DNA from: Geosiphon pyriformis
Lineage: Eukaryota > Glomeromycota > Glomeromycetes > Archaeosporales > Geosiphonaceae
Length of the DNA stretch: 64,000 nucleotides
Direction of reading: 5' to 3'
Assembly: GCA_016748015.1 (NCBI GenBank)
Contig: JAAOMT010000109.1
Location: forward strand, 208,769-272,768
How positions within the stretch are numbered: the first letter of the stretch is position 1; each line of letters begins with the position of its first letter. Both the position numbers and the translations under genes were made by a program. The notes beneath the pieces were generated by a model, which did not search any database, had not been told where the DNA came from, and saw only the letters and a program-made list of their open reading frames with translations. This document shows, in pieces, positions 24,703 to 38,042 of the stretch.

Positions 24703-27052
24703 TTATTCAATTCGAATCAATACGTCTTGAGCTACATCAACAATCTCATCAACTTGTTGAGGTTCATCCAATTTTTTAACTTCTTGATCTTTTAATAGAT
24801 TTTTCTCTTCAACATGTACAAATTCCTGATCTATCTTTTTAATTGCTTCTAGTTGAGCCTGTTGATTAGCTCGATTAATTTCTGCGAAAAAATTCTCAAT
24901 AACATCTTCCTCTTCATCTGAACTAGGTGATTTTATAACAACGGGCAACGATTTTGTTTGATGAGCAGGAACTCTTTCATTCAGTTTATCGGCATTCAAA
25001 ATCGACAGAGGAGCCGATAATGACTGTCTTTTTCCATCATCAGAAAAGTCGATCTGCTGAGAAATAAACTGCCAATCTCGTGTTTCATCTTTTTTGTCGC
25101 TTCTTGGTGCCACACGACTAGATCTAATAGATGATTGATCAAGGATTTTGAGATTTTTGAAGTATGCGCTATCAACCACGTATTCTCGTAAAACGAATTG
25201 GAGAGCAGTGTTTTGTTGTTCAAGTTCATGAACACGTATTGAAAGGTTCGAAATTAATGGGTCTTTGTGTGATCGCATGGATGATGCTCGACTTAATGGT
25301 TGATGATTTTTTGGGTCAATGAGCGGAAGTACTTCCAAGGAATCACGGAGATGACGTTTAATTGATTTTGAAAGACAACAGCAGTATTTTTGAGCGCAAC
25401 CCCATGGTCGTACCATATCGGTTCCTATTATAAAGAAATTTAATTTTGTATATTTCATTCCATTGAAACATTAGATAAAACGTAGTGTAAATTAAATACC
25501 AAATATCCATGCATAAATAAAAGCTCCAACTACCCAAGCTCCTCCCAGCAATGGGATACAACTCAAAATCTAAAAATTGAAATAACAAGATTAAAAATAA
25601 CTTCTTCGTTTTCTTTGGAACAGTTAATAAATACTCACTGATATCAATCTAGATTTAAAGAAGTATTCAAAAAAAAGGAATGATTAAAATTTGAGGCTCA
25701 AAGAATTTTTAACTGAAATCAGAGCTAATACCTGTGCTCGGTTTCCGTGGTTTCAATAAAATGCTTTGGTTTCACAGTTATCTTACCCAGCAATTGTAAA
25801 GAATCTAGAACTTTATCAGAACTTGAGATCCCAGTGGTTACTTGTAAGATAATAGATATCTACTGTTAGCATATATTCTCAATTTTAAACTGAATAAAAA
25901 CAAAAGTGAGACTAACCAACGGTTGATGTTAAATAAGGTTCTCTTAGCAACGGTGTTTGTAAACCAAGTGATTCGAAAAACCCAGGTTGAATGAATTCTC
26001 TGATAGTTCTTGTGAAGGAAAACATAGTAATCTAAAAATTGGAAGATTATAGAAATTAGCGGAATAACAAAAGCTATTCTGCGTTATAATAAAGTAAAAC
26101 TCAGAGTTAACCTGGCCATTCTACAGATAGCCAGTTATAGGGTTGAAAATCTTATTAGAATGAGTAATATTAGTGGGAGAAAACGACAAAAAATTCGTAA
26201 ATATCTACAGTTATTGGAAAAGAATTCATTCCAATGATAGCATTTATCCAATTTGAAACATGGTTCGCTTGGAAATCATCTAAATTATACAATGGCTCCC
26301 GGTACGGATCAAGTTCTAAAATGGATAAAACATTAAAGTCAATTATTATTATTTTTACATTGTTTTGACGGTTGATATCATTTGTTTAACACACCAGGAT
26401 CAAAAGCCGATACAGTCATTATCAAAGCTGAATCATTCTTTAGGTTCTTGGGATCGATCAATGTAGAGAATTCTACGGCGTGAAATACCTGTGGATCTGT
26501 CACATTTTGTTTGAAAGAAATGTTGTGCATGGAATTGAAGTAACCGACGTATGAATTCATTGATTGAATATATCGAGGTTGATAAATATATTTGTTGCAT
26601 TCTTCTGCTGATTCTGTTTTCGCTCTATTGTCTTGTTCCCAAATTGAAGATAATTTGGCAAAATTTATTATGGCGATAGCATTTTATGGAATTGGCCTTG
26701 AAGAATCATTTAAACGTACCATCGTACACGAATTGACAAGTAATATTAAAATTTACATCTGTTTTAAAATATACATCTGTTTTTCCAAAAATTCCAAAAA
26801 GAAAGATTATTAAGCTATCAAAAATGAAGAAGTGGGACAAAGCAAAATGCCAGAAATACCAGGAATAGGGAGCGAATCCACTGAATTCAAGTGAGACTTT
26901 AGAATCGGGTAATCATCGGAGAAATCTAAAATCAGGACTGCGGTATATATTACAAACATGAGCAATATAACCAGCATTGCAAAAACGCGTAAGATGATCA
27001 ATGCGATCGGTTCGCTTCGCCTGTATGGCACAAAAATTAGGTTTGGATGCAT
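24703..27052 (-). CDS. Two-TM membrane protein with long cytosolic tail, nine exons
   Basis: The type of protein resembles Glomeromycotina membrane proteins I have seen, but I know no function. Minus-strand exons: 27052-26860, 26758-26720, 26631-26395, 26315-26209, 26031-25917, 25840-25732, 25648-25639, 25569-25500, 25424-24703; phases close to give 533 residues. Residues about 15-45 hold TM1 (IALIILRVFAMLVILLMFVI). A probable extracellular part of about 210 residues has Cys pairs (ITCQF, AEECNKY) and ends at TVKPKHFIETTE. TM2 is LGGAWVVGAFIYAWIF, followed by a Cys-rich juxtamembrane stretch (CAQKYCCCLSK) that could be palmitoylated. The remaining tail is acidic and coiled (PSSDEEEDVIENFFAEI). 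Exon 7 is only 10 nt. The start matches MHPNLIFVPYRRSEP directly before TM1. Exon 2 (39 nt) is the least certain. Confidence 0.75.
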
Positions 27053-29599
27053 TATTGGTCAAGGATCAGGAATTCTGGGTTGTCTTTTTTGGATTATTAA
27101 TTATCTTTGATGATTGTGTTTTTTTTAATAATTTACTCTTAATCTTTAATACCACTGCTGCTATACTTTTAAGACTTGATAGGTCATTTCAAAATTCCGT
27201 TTATTCAATGGATACTTCGTTGTCTAGGACTTTTAAAGACAGGTCATGGTAAAAGCAGCAGTAAAAGAGCTTCGAATTTGCGCATTATTGGCCCCTTTTA
27301 TCTTTTCAGAAGCAAAGTTTAAATTTTCAATTCATGCAACTTTCATGCTCCCATGTGCTTCTTTAATAAAAATGGTATCACCTCAATGTGCGAATGCTAG
27401 AAAAGATATATTATCATATAAATTTAAATGACCAGTCATGTCTGATACCCTCGACTGGGTTAGTACATGTAATTAATTGAATCAAAAACAGAAATATAAA
27501 TGCGATAAAACTTATTCGTACATTTGTTGGCTATGTTAACCAACAGTTACCTAAAAAGAAATTATTTTGCTAGCTTACCATGTAACATTGAGGGCTGTGA
27601 GTGTAACTATTTCAAATTATGAAATTGTTGTACAGTAAAATTTTTGGGAACTCGTATTTCACCTGGTCCCTTGCATAAGTAATTTCTGTGTTTTCTTAAC
27701 GCTTATTTAATCAATAATCGGAAAATCTTAACCATTTTAAGTAGAGAAAAATTTTGTCTTATTAAAGAGAGAATTGGTAAAAGTCCACTAGAAATACAAA
27801 TTGGGGGTCTTTTCTTAGAAATATCAATAAAAGTGTATTCAATCACTGGTATGAGGCAATAAACATCTAATTAATACATGCGGATTTAAAGCTGCAAGGC
27901 TTAAATATTTTTTCAAATAACTATTCTGAGTGTAAACCGATTTTTAATACATTTGGCCAAATGGATCATCTTATTTGGCGGTATCATTGACTTGAAACAA
28001 GATAATACTGTTTTCTGCCTCACAAAAATAGTTTTTGAAGTTCAGTAGTGTAAAATCACAATGAAAGGTTGGAAAAAATGAAAATTCACTGTTCCTGGTT
28101 TTTTATATATATATATTAATATTTAATAAATATTTTTTTGTGGATTTTGCATAGCATATTTAAAACAATTATAAAAAATTCTCAAATTGAATATCACTGA
28201 ATTTTTGCTATTTACATAAAAATTAATTTTTACTTGATTTAATATTCATATTAATAATTATTATTAATATAAAATTAACTTTATTTTTATTATAAAAATA
28301 CAATTGACCAAACAATCTCAAAAATTATAATGAATAAAAATTAATATTAAATATTAAAGTACAAAATTTTTTTAATTTTAAGTCAAAGCATAAAAAATAA
28401 TTTAACAAAGAAAACTTTTTAATAAAAATATATCGCTTATAAATTTATAAATTTTTTAAATAAACCAATTTACTTAAATTCATATAAAAAATCAAAATAG
28501 TTTACCAAAACAATATTTAAAATTAAATCTTAACAAAATAATTTGCATAAATTATAAAAACTAAAATTTGATAACAAAACAAATATTTTAAAAAGGTCTA
28601 TTAATTCATTAACAAAATAACAAATTTTGAAATGAAAAAAACTGTATTCTATTTATATTGATATTTATTATGATAATAAATATATAAATTTAAAAAGCCA
28701 TGTAAAAAAACAATTTTTTAAAAAAAAGAAATATCATCAATTATTGTGCCAATTGTATTTTAAGATTTATCAAATATACAATGAACGAATAGATTGCCAA
28801 AGATATTATTTATCATAAATATTGCAATAGCAAAATTATAATAAAGGTCTTTAATGATAGTATAAAACGCATTAATATTAATATTATCTCTTTATCCCTA
28901 AATTGAAATAAGCTTATAAAGCTGTACTGCTGTTTTAATAAATTATCTTGTTTGTTTCATCTATAACTGAGATTAATCACTCTATTTCAGCATCCTCATT
29001 AGATTCACATCCAAGAATACAAAAACGTTGCATTTCTTCTTCAAACTGACTCTCTTCCTATCGCATCAATGTTTCATAATGATTGGCAACTGAGTTATTG
29101 ATTCCTCAAACTGAGTGATATAAAAATGGTTACACGTATTTAAGAATTCCGAATCACTTTTCCCAAATACTTCCTGAAAGCTTAGAATATTTGATATTGA
29201 GAAAATATTCAAACTCATCTCCAAACAAAAGTGGAAACTGAATCCAGTGGAGTTTATTTGTCGCAAAAAATGATTCAAGTCACGAGATTTGACAGTCAGG
29301 ATATCATTTGGGATAAATTTCTACTATCGAGATATGAGAAACTTACTAATCATTCAAAATTTTCATTTTTTGAAAAATAAGCTAACATAATAATACGATA
29401 TTTCGCGATTTCTCCAAGTTAATGTGAGGGGTATCTTAATCCAAACAAACGCAGAGAAATCATACTCGGGTTTAAGTAATTGAGAAAAAATAAATGTAGT
29501 CATATTGCTTCTCCTGCACTCATTTCGAATGTGAGAGAATGTTTTACCTGCACCAAATGCGTTTCCCAAATGTCGCATCTCTTAATCACGAAGAGCTCT
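27053..29599. other. Intergenic: promoter side, AT-rich block, possible relic near 28960-29290
   Basis: 27053-27430 has balanced composition and is probably the 5' region of the membrane-protein gene. About 28090-28900 is a near-pure A/T block. Around 28980-29280 the minus strand has a short stretch readable as HYETLMR, stop (TAG), EESQFEEEMQRF, which looks like a decayed acidic coiled-coil exon. No intact gene is supported. Confidence 0.4.
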
Positions 29600-31295
29600 T
29601 TATACAATATCAGTGAGACCTGGAAATCCTTTGATGGCTTCTTCTTTCCAAAAAAGCAAGTCAGTAAGGAACCTTTGAGAAAGATAATTTGCAAAAAATC
29701 AGGTTTTGATTGGAAAAAAAGTTCAGGGAAAAGTATGCAAATTAAATGGCATACCAAATGTTACCTGCCAGCCCTTCGTAAAGAGACCTGTTTGGGAAGA
29801 AGGTTAAGACTGAAAATGTTTAAAATTATCATAGAGAAATTAATGAGACTTTGAAATGGCAAACTACTAACATAGGTCTATCTGGAAGTCTAAACTGTCC
29901 TTGTTCAGTTCTTTCATCCCATTGTGTGCAAACTACCGCAAACTCCACAGCCCATTGAAGATATTTTTCTTCATGAGTTATTTGATAAAGTGCGAGGAAT
30001 GGATAAGCGTTTCCAGCAACGCCATGGCAAAGACCAACTCCTTTAAAAATAATGCCGTTTAAATGAATAAATTCTGCCGATTTCTTAGCCACTTCCAAAT
30101 ATCTGGGAATTTAATAAAACTTAAATTGGTATACTAACTGGAAAACAGTCAAATATACATACTAACTTTTCATATTTGTACACCTCATAGGCCTTGCATG
30201 CTAAAAGAGCAATACCAGGTGCTCCATGACACCACTGTACTAATTCTTTTGCACTGCTGTCTCCCAATGAGGTGGGCCAATTGCCATTTTTTGTTTGACA
30301 ATTGAATAAGACAAAATTGATAGCTCCTTGAATTTTTTGTGAATATTCCTCAAGTTTTCGTGGAAACTGGAGAAGTATTATTAAAATCCCCGCGGCACCA
30401 TGGGCTGCACCTATGTAAGCTTTTTGATGCCATGCCCAAAAGAGTGGGGTTTGGTTCTTCAAGTTCAGCTGTGCTGCCGTTTGTTCACCATCACTAATAA
30501 TTGCATCATAGACACCATCGATAATGGATTGCCAAATTTGGGTTTTGGTTGGATCGACAGAGACAGCGATGAATTTCTGGGCGTAGAGAAATCCAGCCCG
30601 ACCATAAAGTAATTCACTGGGGGTGTGCTTTGAAAAGCAGGCATGACTCAAGTTTGCTTCGATTAGATTGAGATATCGGTCACAACTTTCTTGATCGCCT
30701 ACGTGATGCTTGACTATTCCAGAAATTGAGTAGATTAGAATTGAACAAGTAGTTTGTTGATTAAATTGATCGCTAACCTCTCGCGGCAACAGCATACAAT
30801 CCAACGGCAGTACATAAAAAGCCACATTTGTGAAGTTCAATATGAGATGGAACGCTAGAATCTACAGGGGCGTGGGGATGTTTGGCCAAATATGTAGCTA
30901 TGGCACTGTCGATATATTCATGCGCGATTGTCAAAGCAGACTTTGGCCCCAGCATGAAGCCTAAAATAAGAAAATCAACTTGAAATTAAATTAATTTTTT
31001 TTATTAGGTACATATATCATTTCAAATTACCTGGGTCACATTCATGTATTTTCATAAACATGAGAGAAATCCCAGCTTTCCCTAATTTAAATGAAAATGG
31101 GTGAATTCTGCATATAGTAAAAATCAAAATTTCGTTCTTACCGAGGTAAACATCCCAGTACTGATAGTGGCTGTTAGGTGGTGCATACTTGTACACCGTT
31201 TGACATTGAAGCAATATCGCCTTTTGAAAGGATTGTCGATGCTCAGCAAGGATAGCTGGAATATCCTTCCCTTGAAATGCTCTTTGTTGGGCCAT
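29600..31295 (-). CDS. LanC-like protein (LANCL family), last exon out of frame
   Basis: Eukaryotic LanC-like proteins are zinc enzymes that add glutathione to dehydroamino acids in damaged or phospho-eliminated proteins. Minus-strand exons: 31295-31142, 31081-31031, 30960-30778, 30713-30167, 30102-29872, 29787-29765, then a last exon from 29672. Zinc ligands are visible: WCHGAPG (Cys about 291) and GLCHGVAG (Cys about 337, His about 338). Other barrel GxxG turns are YGRAGFLYA and GAAHGAAG. DRPMSLYEGLAG gives the usual near-C-terminal motif. The expected ending FLTDLLFWKEEA..GFPG and a TAA at 29600-29602 are present, but the only AG acceptor (before 29672) joins them one base out of frame. 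Either the gene has a recent frameshift, the assembly has an indel there, or the product carries a different tail. It is divergently arranged with the RUS gene. Confidence 0.82.
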
Positions 31296-31530
31296 GGAAT
31301 GTTAAGAAATTTTTTAGAGTTCATTTCTGAGAGAAATTTTGATGTTATATTATGTCTGCATATTGATTGATGTAAGGTTTTCATCATAATTCCGTCAACT
31401 GTCCATTATCCGCTTTTTAATACACGTCATTTCAATGATCAATTTCGATTTTGCAATTTTGGTCAAGATTATCAAATTTGATACAAATTTTAAAAATACA
31501 ATCGGTTTTGATTTTCTAACCACAAACCTG
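31296..31530. promoter_or_regulatory. Shared intergenic region between LanC-like and RUS genes
   Basis: The two start codons face away from each other only 235 bp apart (139 bp if the RUS gene starts at 31435). The stretch must hold both promoters and 5' UTRs. I see no canonical TATA box; AT-rich stretches are general in this genome. A bidirectional promoter is inferred from the geometry only. Confidence 0.45.
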
Positions 31531-33675
31531 ATGTTCTCAAAATTTAATTTCGCCATATTTTGTCGTTTTTCCAATGGCTCATCAAGAAGTTTGCATTTTG
31601 ACATCAACATTTGTTCCTCATGGCCATACTCACCCAAGCGGAACCACAATGAAATTCAACTTGCAGCTTGTCATTATTCAAGTCTGAGACGACCCCATCG
31701 TGTTCGTCAGCTTATTCGTAAACCATGGAGATCACAAATAGATATTTTTAGTTTTCCTCATTCAGGAAAAATTTTAGCAGAAAATGGAAAAACATCTTCA
31801 GAAAATTTTGAAAAAGTGGAAGCATCAACGGGGATGCTTTATGATACAGTTCCTATTAGAGAACCTGAAGGACTGAATGCTTTTCAACGATTAATGTTCA
31901 CAGTGAAGCGCCAAGCAATTTCCACCTTTATGCCTAAGGGTTATCCAGATTCCGTGACCAAAGATTATTGGGATTTCACTAAATGGCAAATTTTAAATAA
32001 AGTTGCTGGCTCGGTTACCGGTGGTGAGTCTTGGGTAGCCTTTTGATCTACACTTACTTCAATTAATTCAATTTTTTCAGTGTTGTCGATGCAATCATTA
32101 CTTTTTGCAATGGGTCTTGGAGCGAAATCTGTTCCTGTGAGTTTCGGAATTTTGCATCACTTTAAAATTAATTAACCCATTTTTTAAAATTTTTTCTAAT
32201 TTCCTCTTAGCTAGCTGCAGCCTTCAATTGGATCATTAAAGATGGTTTAGGTCAATTTGGTGGTGTACTCTACGCTGCATTCATTAGCTCTCGGTTCGAT
32301 TCTGAGCCGAAGCGTTATAGATTCCAAGCATCCCTCTCGATGCAATTAGCCTGCCTGGTCGAACTTATAACTCCTTTATATCCGCATTTATTTATCTTAC
32401 TTGCCTCAATTTCTAATATAGGTAGATTCAGTACTTATTGAAAAAACTTTATTGCTTTATTGGTTAGAAATGAATTATTGTAAACTAAAACTCAATTAAT
32501 TACAGGAAAAAATATATGTTGGTTGGCAGGTGCTGCTAGCAGGTACAAAACATTTGATTCTTTCACTTAATTAAAACATGTTCACATATTTATTTTATTC
32601 TGAAATAGAGCACAAATGACCAAAACTTTTGCATTGCGTGACAAGTAAGTTCGTGATTATATAACACTGGTATAAATCTTTGTTTTTATTGTGCTTTACC
32701 TTTCTATTTTATTAATCGGCAGTTTAGGGGACATTACCGGGAAATCAAGGTCACAGGGTACAGCTGCCGGTTTGTTAGGTAACGATCAAATTTGAAATTT
32801 TTCACAACAAAACTCATTTAAATGTATTAAATTCTTCAGGCACAGGCATTGGAATTGCCATAAGTGCCACAATTACCGCGATTTCAACGCCTATTTCTAT
32901 AATTTCAGCAGCACAGCCAGTAACTTATATATCTCTTGCCTTTGCTCCCTTTTCGGTTCTGAATGTATACGCTTCCTATAGATCAAACTTATATGTAACA
33001 AGTAGCACCCTGAACATTCAGCGCACTGAACTAATACTTGACTATCTTCTCAGGAAACGATATCTCGAAACAGGTCTTGACGGCTTAATATCCAATTCAA
33101 AAGGCACCTCTATATCACAATTAGTTCCAAGTCCGAGAGAAATATCAAGAAGTGAAACTTTTGTGAAAAGATATCATTCTTTATTCCAAATTCCATTGGT
33201 TATGGAACCGACGCTCCATTACTATGTTTCAAAGGAATATTTAGAAGATTTGCGTTCAGGTCTGCTGCAGGAAGGATTTTTACATCCTGAACAATATTTT
33301 ATCTTGTATATACCGGAGCATCACCTTTTTGAGAAAATACAGTCTTCTCAACCGTCTTTTTCCAAATTACTCAAAGAAATCGAAAATCCCGGTCATAAGC
33401 GACATGTAGCCTTGTTGTTTTCCAATAAGGCTACAACAAAAGACATTATTAAGGGATTCTTGCATGCCTGCATAATACGTTATATCTTAGAACACGATAA
33501 ATCAATACCTTATGATGATCGAAAAAAAGTTATAGAGGCGATTCAAAAGACTCATCAGAATGTTAATCATTCATTTGATAACTTATTGGAAGGTCTCGTG
33601 GCTAAAGGGTGGGATATTGAACATTTGTATTTGACAGAAAAAGATGATGAGCGTAGATTAATCATTGAAGAATGA
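31531..33675 (+). CDS. RUS family protein (DUF647)
   Basis: RUS (root UV-B sensitive, DUF647) proteins are found across eukaryotes; plant RUS1/RUS2 act in vitamin B6 homeostasis and early growth, and the animal member is RUSF1. The molecular function is not settled. Exons 31531-32023, 32081-32136, 32211-32421, 32506-32542, 32609-32644, 32723-32778 and 32840-33675 join to 574 residues. Family hallmarks are FMPKGYPDSVTKDYWDFTKW, WIIKDGLGQFGGVLYAAF, DSEPKRYRF, GKNICWLAGAASRAQMTKTF and NLGDITGKSRSQGTAAGLLG. A hydrophobic stretch (about 297-340) suggests membrane association. The C-terminal part carries the usual less conserved domain. An in-frame ATG at 31435 would add 32 residues. The start at 31531 gives a basic, Ser/Phe-rich N-terminus with few acidic residues that resembles a mitochondrial targeting sequence. 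Confidence 0.88.
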
Positions 33676-34162
33676 ACTTAAGAAGGATAAGCAAGGAGAA
33701 TTAAATATCTTTCGCGAAAATTTCAACTACTAATTTTTGAAGAAATTAATTTATATATGAGGAATAAGGAATTCGGTATCCAAGCTTTTCACCCATTAAA
33801 TGGATTTAATTTTAAGGGGTTTTGAGTCTACATAAAACTTTGGAATACTTTTATGAATTTTCTTGTAAGAAGAAAATTTTTGTACACAAATAATTTTACA
33901 CTGATAGAATCAGTTGTTGGAAATATTTTTATTATTTAAGCTGCTGGATTCTGTCGGCAGCTACATGTAGAAGCACCTCGTCAGTAATTGTATGCATGTG
34001 TCCATGCATTATCAGTTATTGGATTGCTTGCCGGAGTTGAGAAGCGAGTTGAAGATCAGACGGACGCTTACTACAAATCAATATTTGGCCGAATTTTTTC
34101 CTGAGGTTGAATATTTGCATTTGGAATTCTCCTTTGATTTGTTGCTCTCTCATCCAAAAACT
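33676..34162. other. Intergenic between RUS gene and MATH-BTB B
   Basis: 3' flank of the RUS gene, then the promoter of MATH-BTB B. The frame of MATH-BTB B stays open upstream to an ATG at 33992, so the protein could start 57 codons earlier. Confidence 0.4.
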
Positions 34163-35507
34163 ATGAACAGTTTAATCTTCGAATTCTCAATCTCAAACGT
34201 TCATATTACCCCAATCGAAGTGTGGAGCCCGATTTTCTCGACATCAAATGACCATTTTTGGCAGTTGAAATTCACATCAGTAAATTGAAGAATTCTGTGA
34301 AATAAAAATTTTATATTCTTTAATTACCATATTAATAAATGATTTCGAAATTTGCAAATTGTCCTAGAACATAGAAGATGTTCCTCAAACTTGCAGCCTT
34401 TCATTGCACAAATCCGCGAAATTCTGGAAGGATACTACTGCATCACCTTCGATTCTACGAGAAACTCCTGTGACAATTTTCATAAAGAACCCATTCACTG
34501 GAAGCTATATATGGAGGAGTATTTTATCTGCCAAAGGCCTGGCTGGATGTGAAATTGGAAATGGGTGGGGTAAGTAATTATCGTCGTGTTTCTCAAAAAA
34601 TATCATGCTAAAGACTTTATATTCATACCAGGACACCAAAAAATTGCGGAATACAAATATTTCCCAAATTTAATTTCATACGGTGTTATTTTTGGCCCCA
34701 TTAGATGTCAACATCCTGGTCGTGAATTCCCACAGTCACTTTTGGATATTTGGAAAATGGAATTCGAAAAAGAACTTGCTGATGTAGAATTGAACGTTAG
34801 CGGAAAAAAATATTTTGCGAGCAGTAGGATATTGATTGACAGATCAGAATATTTTAAAAGGATGTTGACTTCGTCTTGGTCAGAATCTAAAAGTGAGCCT
34901 TTAGATGACAAACCTCTTGATATTTCATCGCCACAAACTGGATCCAGCATCGTAACTCCGGATGAAACTTTATGTAATAGCCGCAAGAAATTTACGATTG
35001 ATGTGACCGATTTTCATCATGAAACTTTTGTCCAGATGTTAGGTTTTTTTTATACAAACCAAGTTGTGTTTTCAAAGGAGACGGATTCACCACGAAATTC
35101 TTTTGAGGTACTAGCTCAGGCATTTATTTATTTATTTTTATAAATGATACAACCTAATACTTCAAATTTCACCCGAAAATTCTTAGACATTTTGCGTAGC
35201 TGACAAATATCTTGCAATGGGACTTCGAGAAATCGCCAAGCTTGAAATTCTTCAAAATATTACTTGCGAGAATGCAAGCTCTATCTTATTCAAAATTGGT
35301 AACAAATGGCCAGATCTAAAAGAGCCAGTCTTGAAATTCTTTGTTACGAATATTTCGAAGATACGCAAGACTGCCGAGTTCAAAGAAATTATGGCCAATC
35401 CTGATAAATATCCTGGTTCAACATCACTACTAGCCGAATTATTTGTCAAACTAATCCAAGAGCCAGATGATTCGGATGTGGCAGAAATAGAATTGAGTTC
35501 CTTATAA
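34163..35507 (+). CDS. MATH-BTB protein B
   Basis: A paralogue of gene A with the same order of domains: MATH-like (FEFSISNVHI, WSPIFSTSNDHFWQLKF, GNGWG, ISYGVIFG), then BTB (ELADVELNVSGKKYF, SSRILIDRSEYFKRML, QMLGFFYTNQVVF), then a BACK-like tail (VADKYLAMGLREIAK, SILFKIGNKWPDLK). Exons 34163-34279, 34368-34569, 34632-35107 and 35187-35507 give 371 residues. Introns are phase 0, phase 1 and phase 0. The first two match paralogues A and D in position, which supports the model. The BTB domain carries a Ser/Pro-rich insert (SKSEPLDDKPLDISSPQTG region). The start at 34163 was chosen because the family usually begins a few residues before the first MATH strand. Confidence 0.8.
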
Positions 35508-38042
35508 TTCGAAACAAGGGATTTATATTGAAAAGAGTCTTCCAATTCCAATATTTTATATTTTCGAAATTCAAATAAGGAACATCCACAATACCATTCG
35601 TGAAACTTCGTTTACAACACATCAGGACTTTAAGCTTGCTCGATCTTTCAAATTTCTTAATATTTTATAGAACGCTGAATTGAAAATAGATGGAGAAAAT
35701 TTTATTTTCATGTTAAAACACTTCCATTCAGGAGAAACATAAATTTGAATGTTACGTTTTCAATCTAGAGATCTATTACAATGGGACAATTTTATGCTTT
35801 CTCCTTACACTTTTTTCCATGATAAAAAGATTCGTTTTCGGACATTAAAATTTATTAAGCGAAGCCAAAGCATTAAACGTCATTTCATCATTCCTCGTTT
35901 AAAATTACTTTGACAAAGCATAAGACACAAAATTTGTGAGTCATCAGTTAAAACTTGAAGAAAATGATGGAGCTATGCGGAATGATTCTGCTTCCATGAC
36001 TTATCGTAAATCCTCGAAGGATTTACGTATTACTTGAAGACCTTGGAGTTTATCTTATTCTAATTTGATCGCTGGACTAATTGACAAAATCCACCTAATC
36101 AGTATTCTGCCAAAAAAGTCGAGCAGAAACTTGTAAACTCCCAATTCCTTAAAGTAAGATCTTTATTTTATTTTTATGGGGGAAAATAAGTTTAAAAATA
36201 AAAAGCCAGTAATTAATTGTACGCTTTCGAGGAATTCTCTTAAAGTATAATATCTATTGAGCTCTAAATTTTGTTGAAGACTAGGGCCTAAAGTTCCAAA
36301 TTTTCTAATAAAATTTATATATCTCTCAATTAGCAACATTTTTGATTCAAATAAGTTGTTTTCGGAATTGCAATTTTTTCATTTTTATTTACAGAATTAT
36401 AATTAACCAAGTTCTTTTTCGGATCTACTTGTGCATATAAAGTCTTTGAATAAAAGTGTTTATGTAAACCCTTTTTTTGAAAACTGCATTTGATCCATTG
36501 TTTCATAAAGATGTCAAAATATGAGTAAAAGAAAAAGATACTTCCTTTTAATTAAATTAATATGTTATAAATTGACACTATACTTTTAGTCAATTATTTG
36601 ACAAACCTGTTTTGAATGTATACCAATGAATACTGAATTTAATTATTAGATTCAAAAAAAATCTTGCTGAAAAAAAATTTCATAGTGAAAGAATAAAAAA
36701 AAAGAATTCAGCAATACCTCAGAGGATTTTTTGGTTTAATGAAAGAAATGTTAAAGAAAGACTCTATAACAACGACAACGACAAATCGCATTCATTCAGG
36801 AGTAGTTTATAAAAGTCGTGTTTTAACTTTGCAAATGATCAATTTTTCTAAAAGTTTATCTTATTTATAATAATTAACATTAAAAAAATCAAATCTGTAA
36901 TTTATAAATATAATTTTTAAATGAATATATATATATATATATATATATCAATTAATAGTTACTTTTAATTAAATTATAGAGTTTAACACATTTAAAATGT
37001 ATTTTAAGCATATGATATTTTAAATTATTTATAAATTTATTAAATCCATTTTTTTCAAATCAAGATCAATTAGCAAATCTTATTTTTATTTGAATTAGAC
37101 TTTTAAATTAGATATTTGATTAAAAATGTAAATTCAGAAATTAAATTTAAAAGATTAGCTTAATTGATTGATTGATTGCTTTTTTTTTTAAAAAAAAAAT
37201 TCATTAAAATCTCAAATAATAAAATTGTTTAAAATATAATTATTGTTTATATTATTTCTTTTAAAATTTTTACAATTTATGTTTTTCAATGAAATATTTA
37301 CTAACATCTTTCATATTTGTTTTTGAATTAAATTGGTAAAAAAAAATGTTTAAAGCAATAAATCAAAATTTAAAATGAAATAAAATAAAAATTAATTAAG
37401 AATTGAAAATTGATTCATGTATTTATTAGTTAGTCGTTTTATAAGAAACTAAATATATATATATATATGATATTTAATTTCTTATAAAATAAAGCTTTGT
37501 GTTAATTAATATAGAGATTATATTTCTCGAGTTTTTGTTTCTTTTAAAAATTAATTATTAAACTTGATTCAAATTTAATACCAAAAAATTTTAATGAGAT
37601 CAAGACTTCCACCACAATTTTTAACTTTCAATTTGAATCGCTTGTTAAAATAAACTTTTTTTATTATAATTCCTTCTGAGCTATAGACCATTATTATTTG
37701 ATGTGAGGGAATACCATTTATAATACATTAATAAAAATATAGCTTAGTATATTGAAATGAATGTAATAAATATTGTAACTAATATAATTTAAATTTTGAA
37801 TTACAATAAAAGCTATCTAGAATATATCCCTTATGAAAATATTAACAAAGTAATAAAATTAATCTCATTATAGAGTTAACTTACTTATTAATGGAATGGA
37901 AAATAAAGATGCCCGATCTATTAAGAGTCGTCTATTATTATAATAATAAATAGTAAAATAGCAAAAATATTATAATGTAAAGTACACAATTATATTCAAC
38001 CTTTTTTTAACTTCTTAACTTTAAATATTAAAGTAAATTAAT
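35508..38042. other. AT-rich intergenic region with (AT)n
   Basis: Balanced but non-coding to about 36100, then A/T tracts. An (AT)n run lies at about 36924-36948 and a shorter one near 37450-37470. No frame or family motif is seen. Confidence 0.45.

Noticed and set aside
26592-27431. Plus-strand frames with hydrophobic stretches
   Set aside because: Antisense to, or 5' of, the nine-exon membrane-protein gene; no splice or motif support.
29480-29854. Plus-strand frame with Cys and Lys over the LanC-like 3' end
   Set aside because: Antisense shadow; minus strand carries the conserved LanC motifs.
33992-34162. Separate small gene before MATH-BTB B
   Set aside because: It is in frame with MATH-BTB B exon 1 and has no domain; more likely leader or N-terminal extension.
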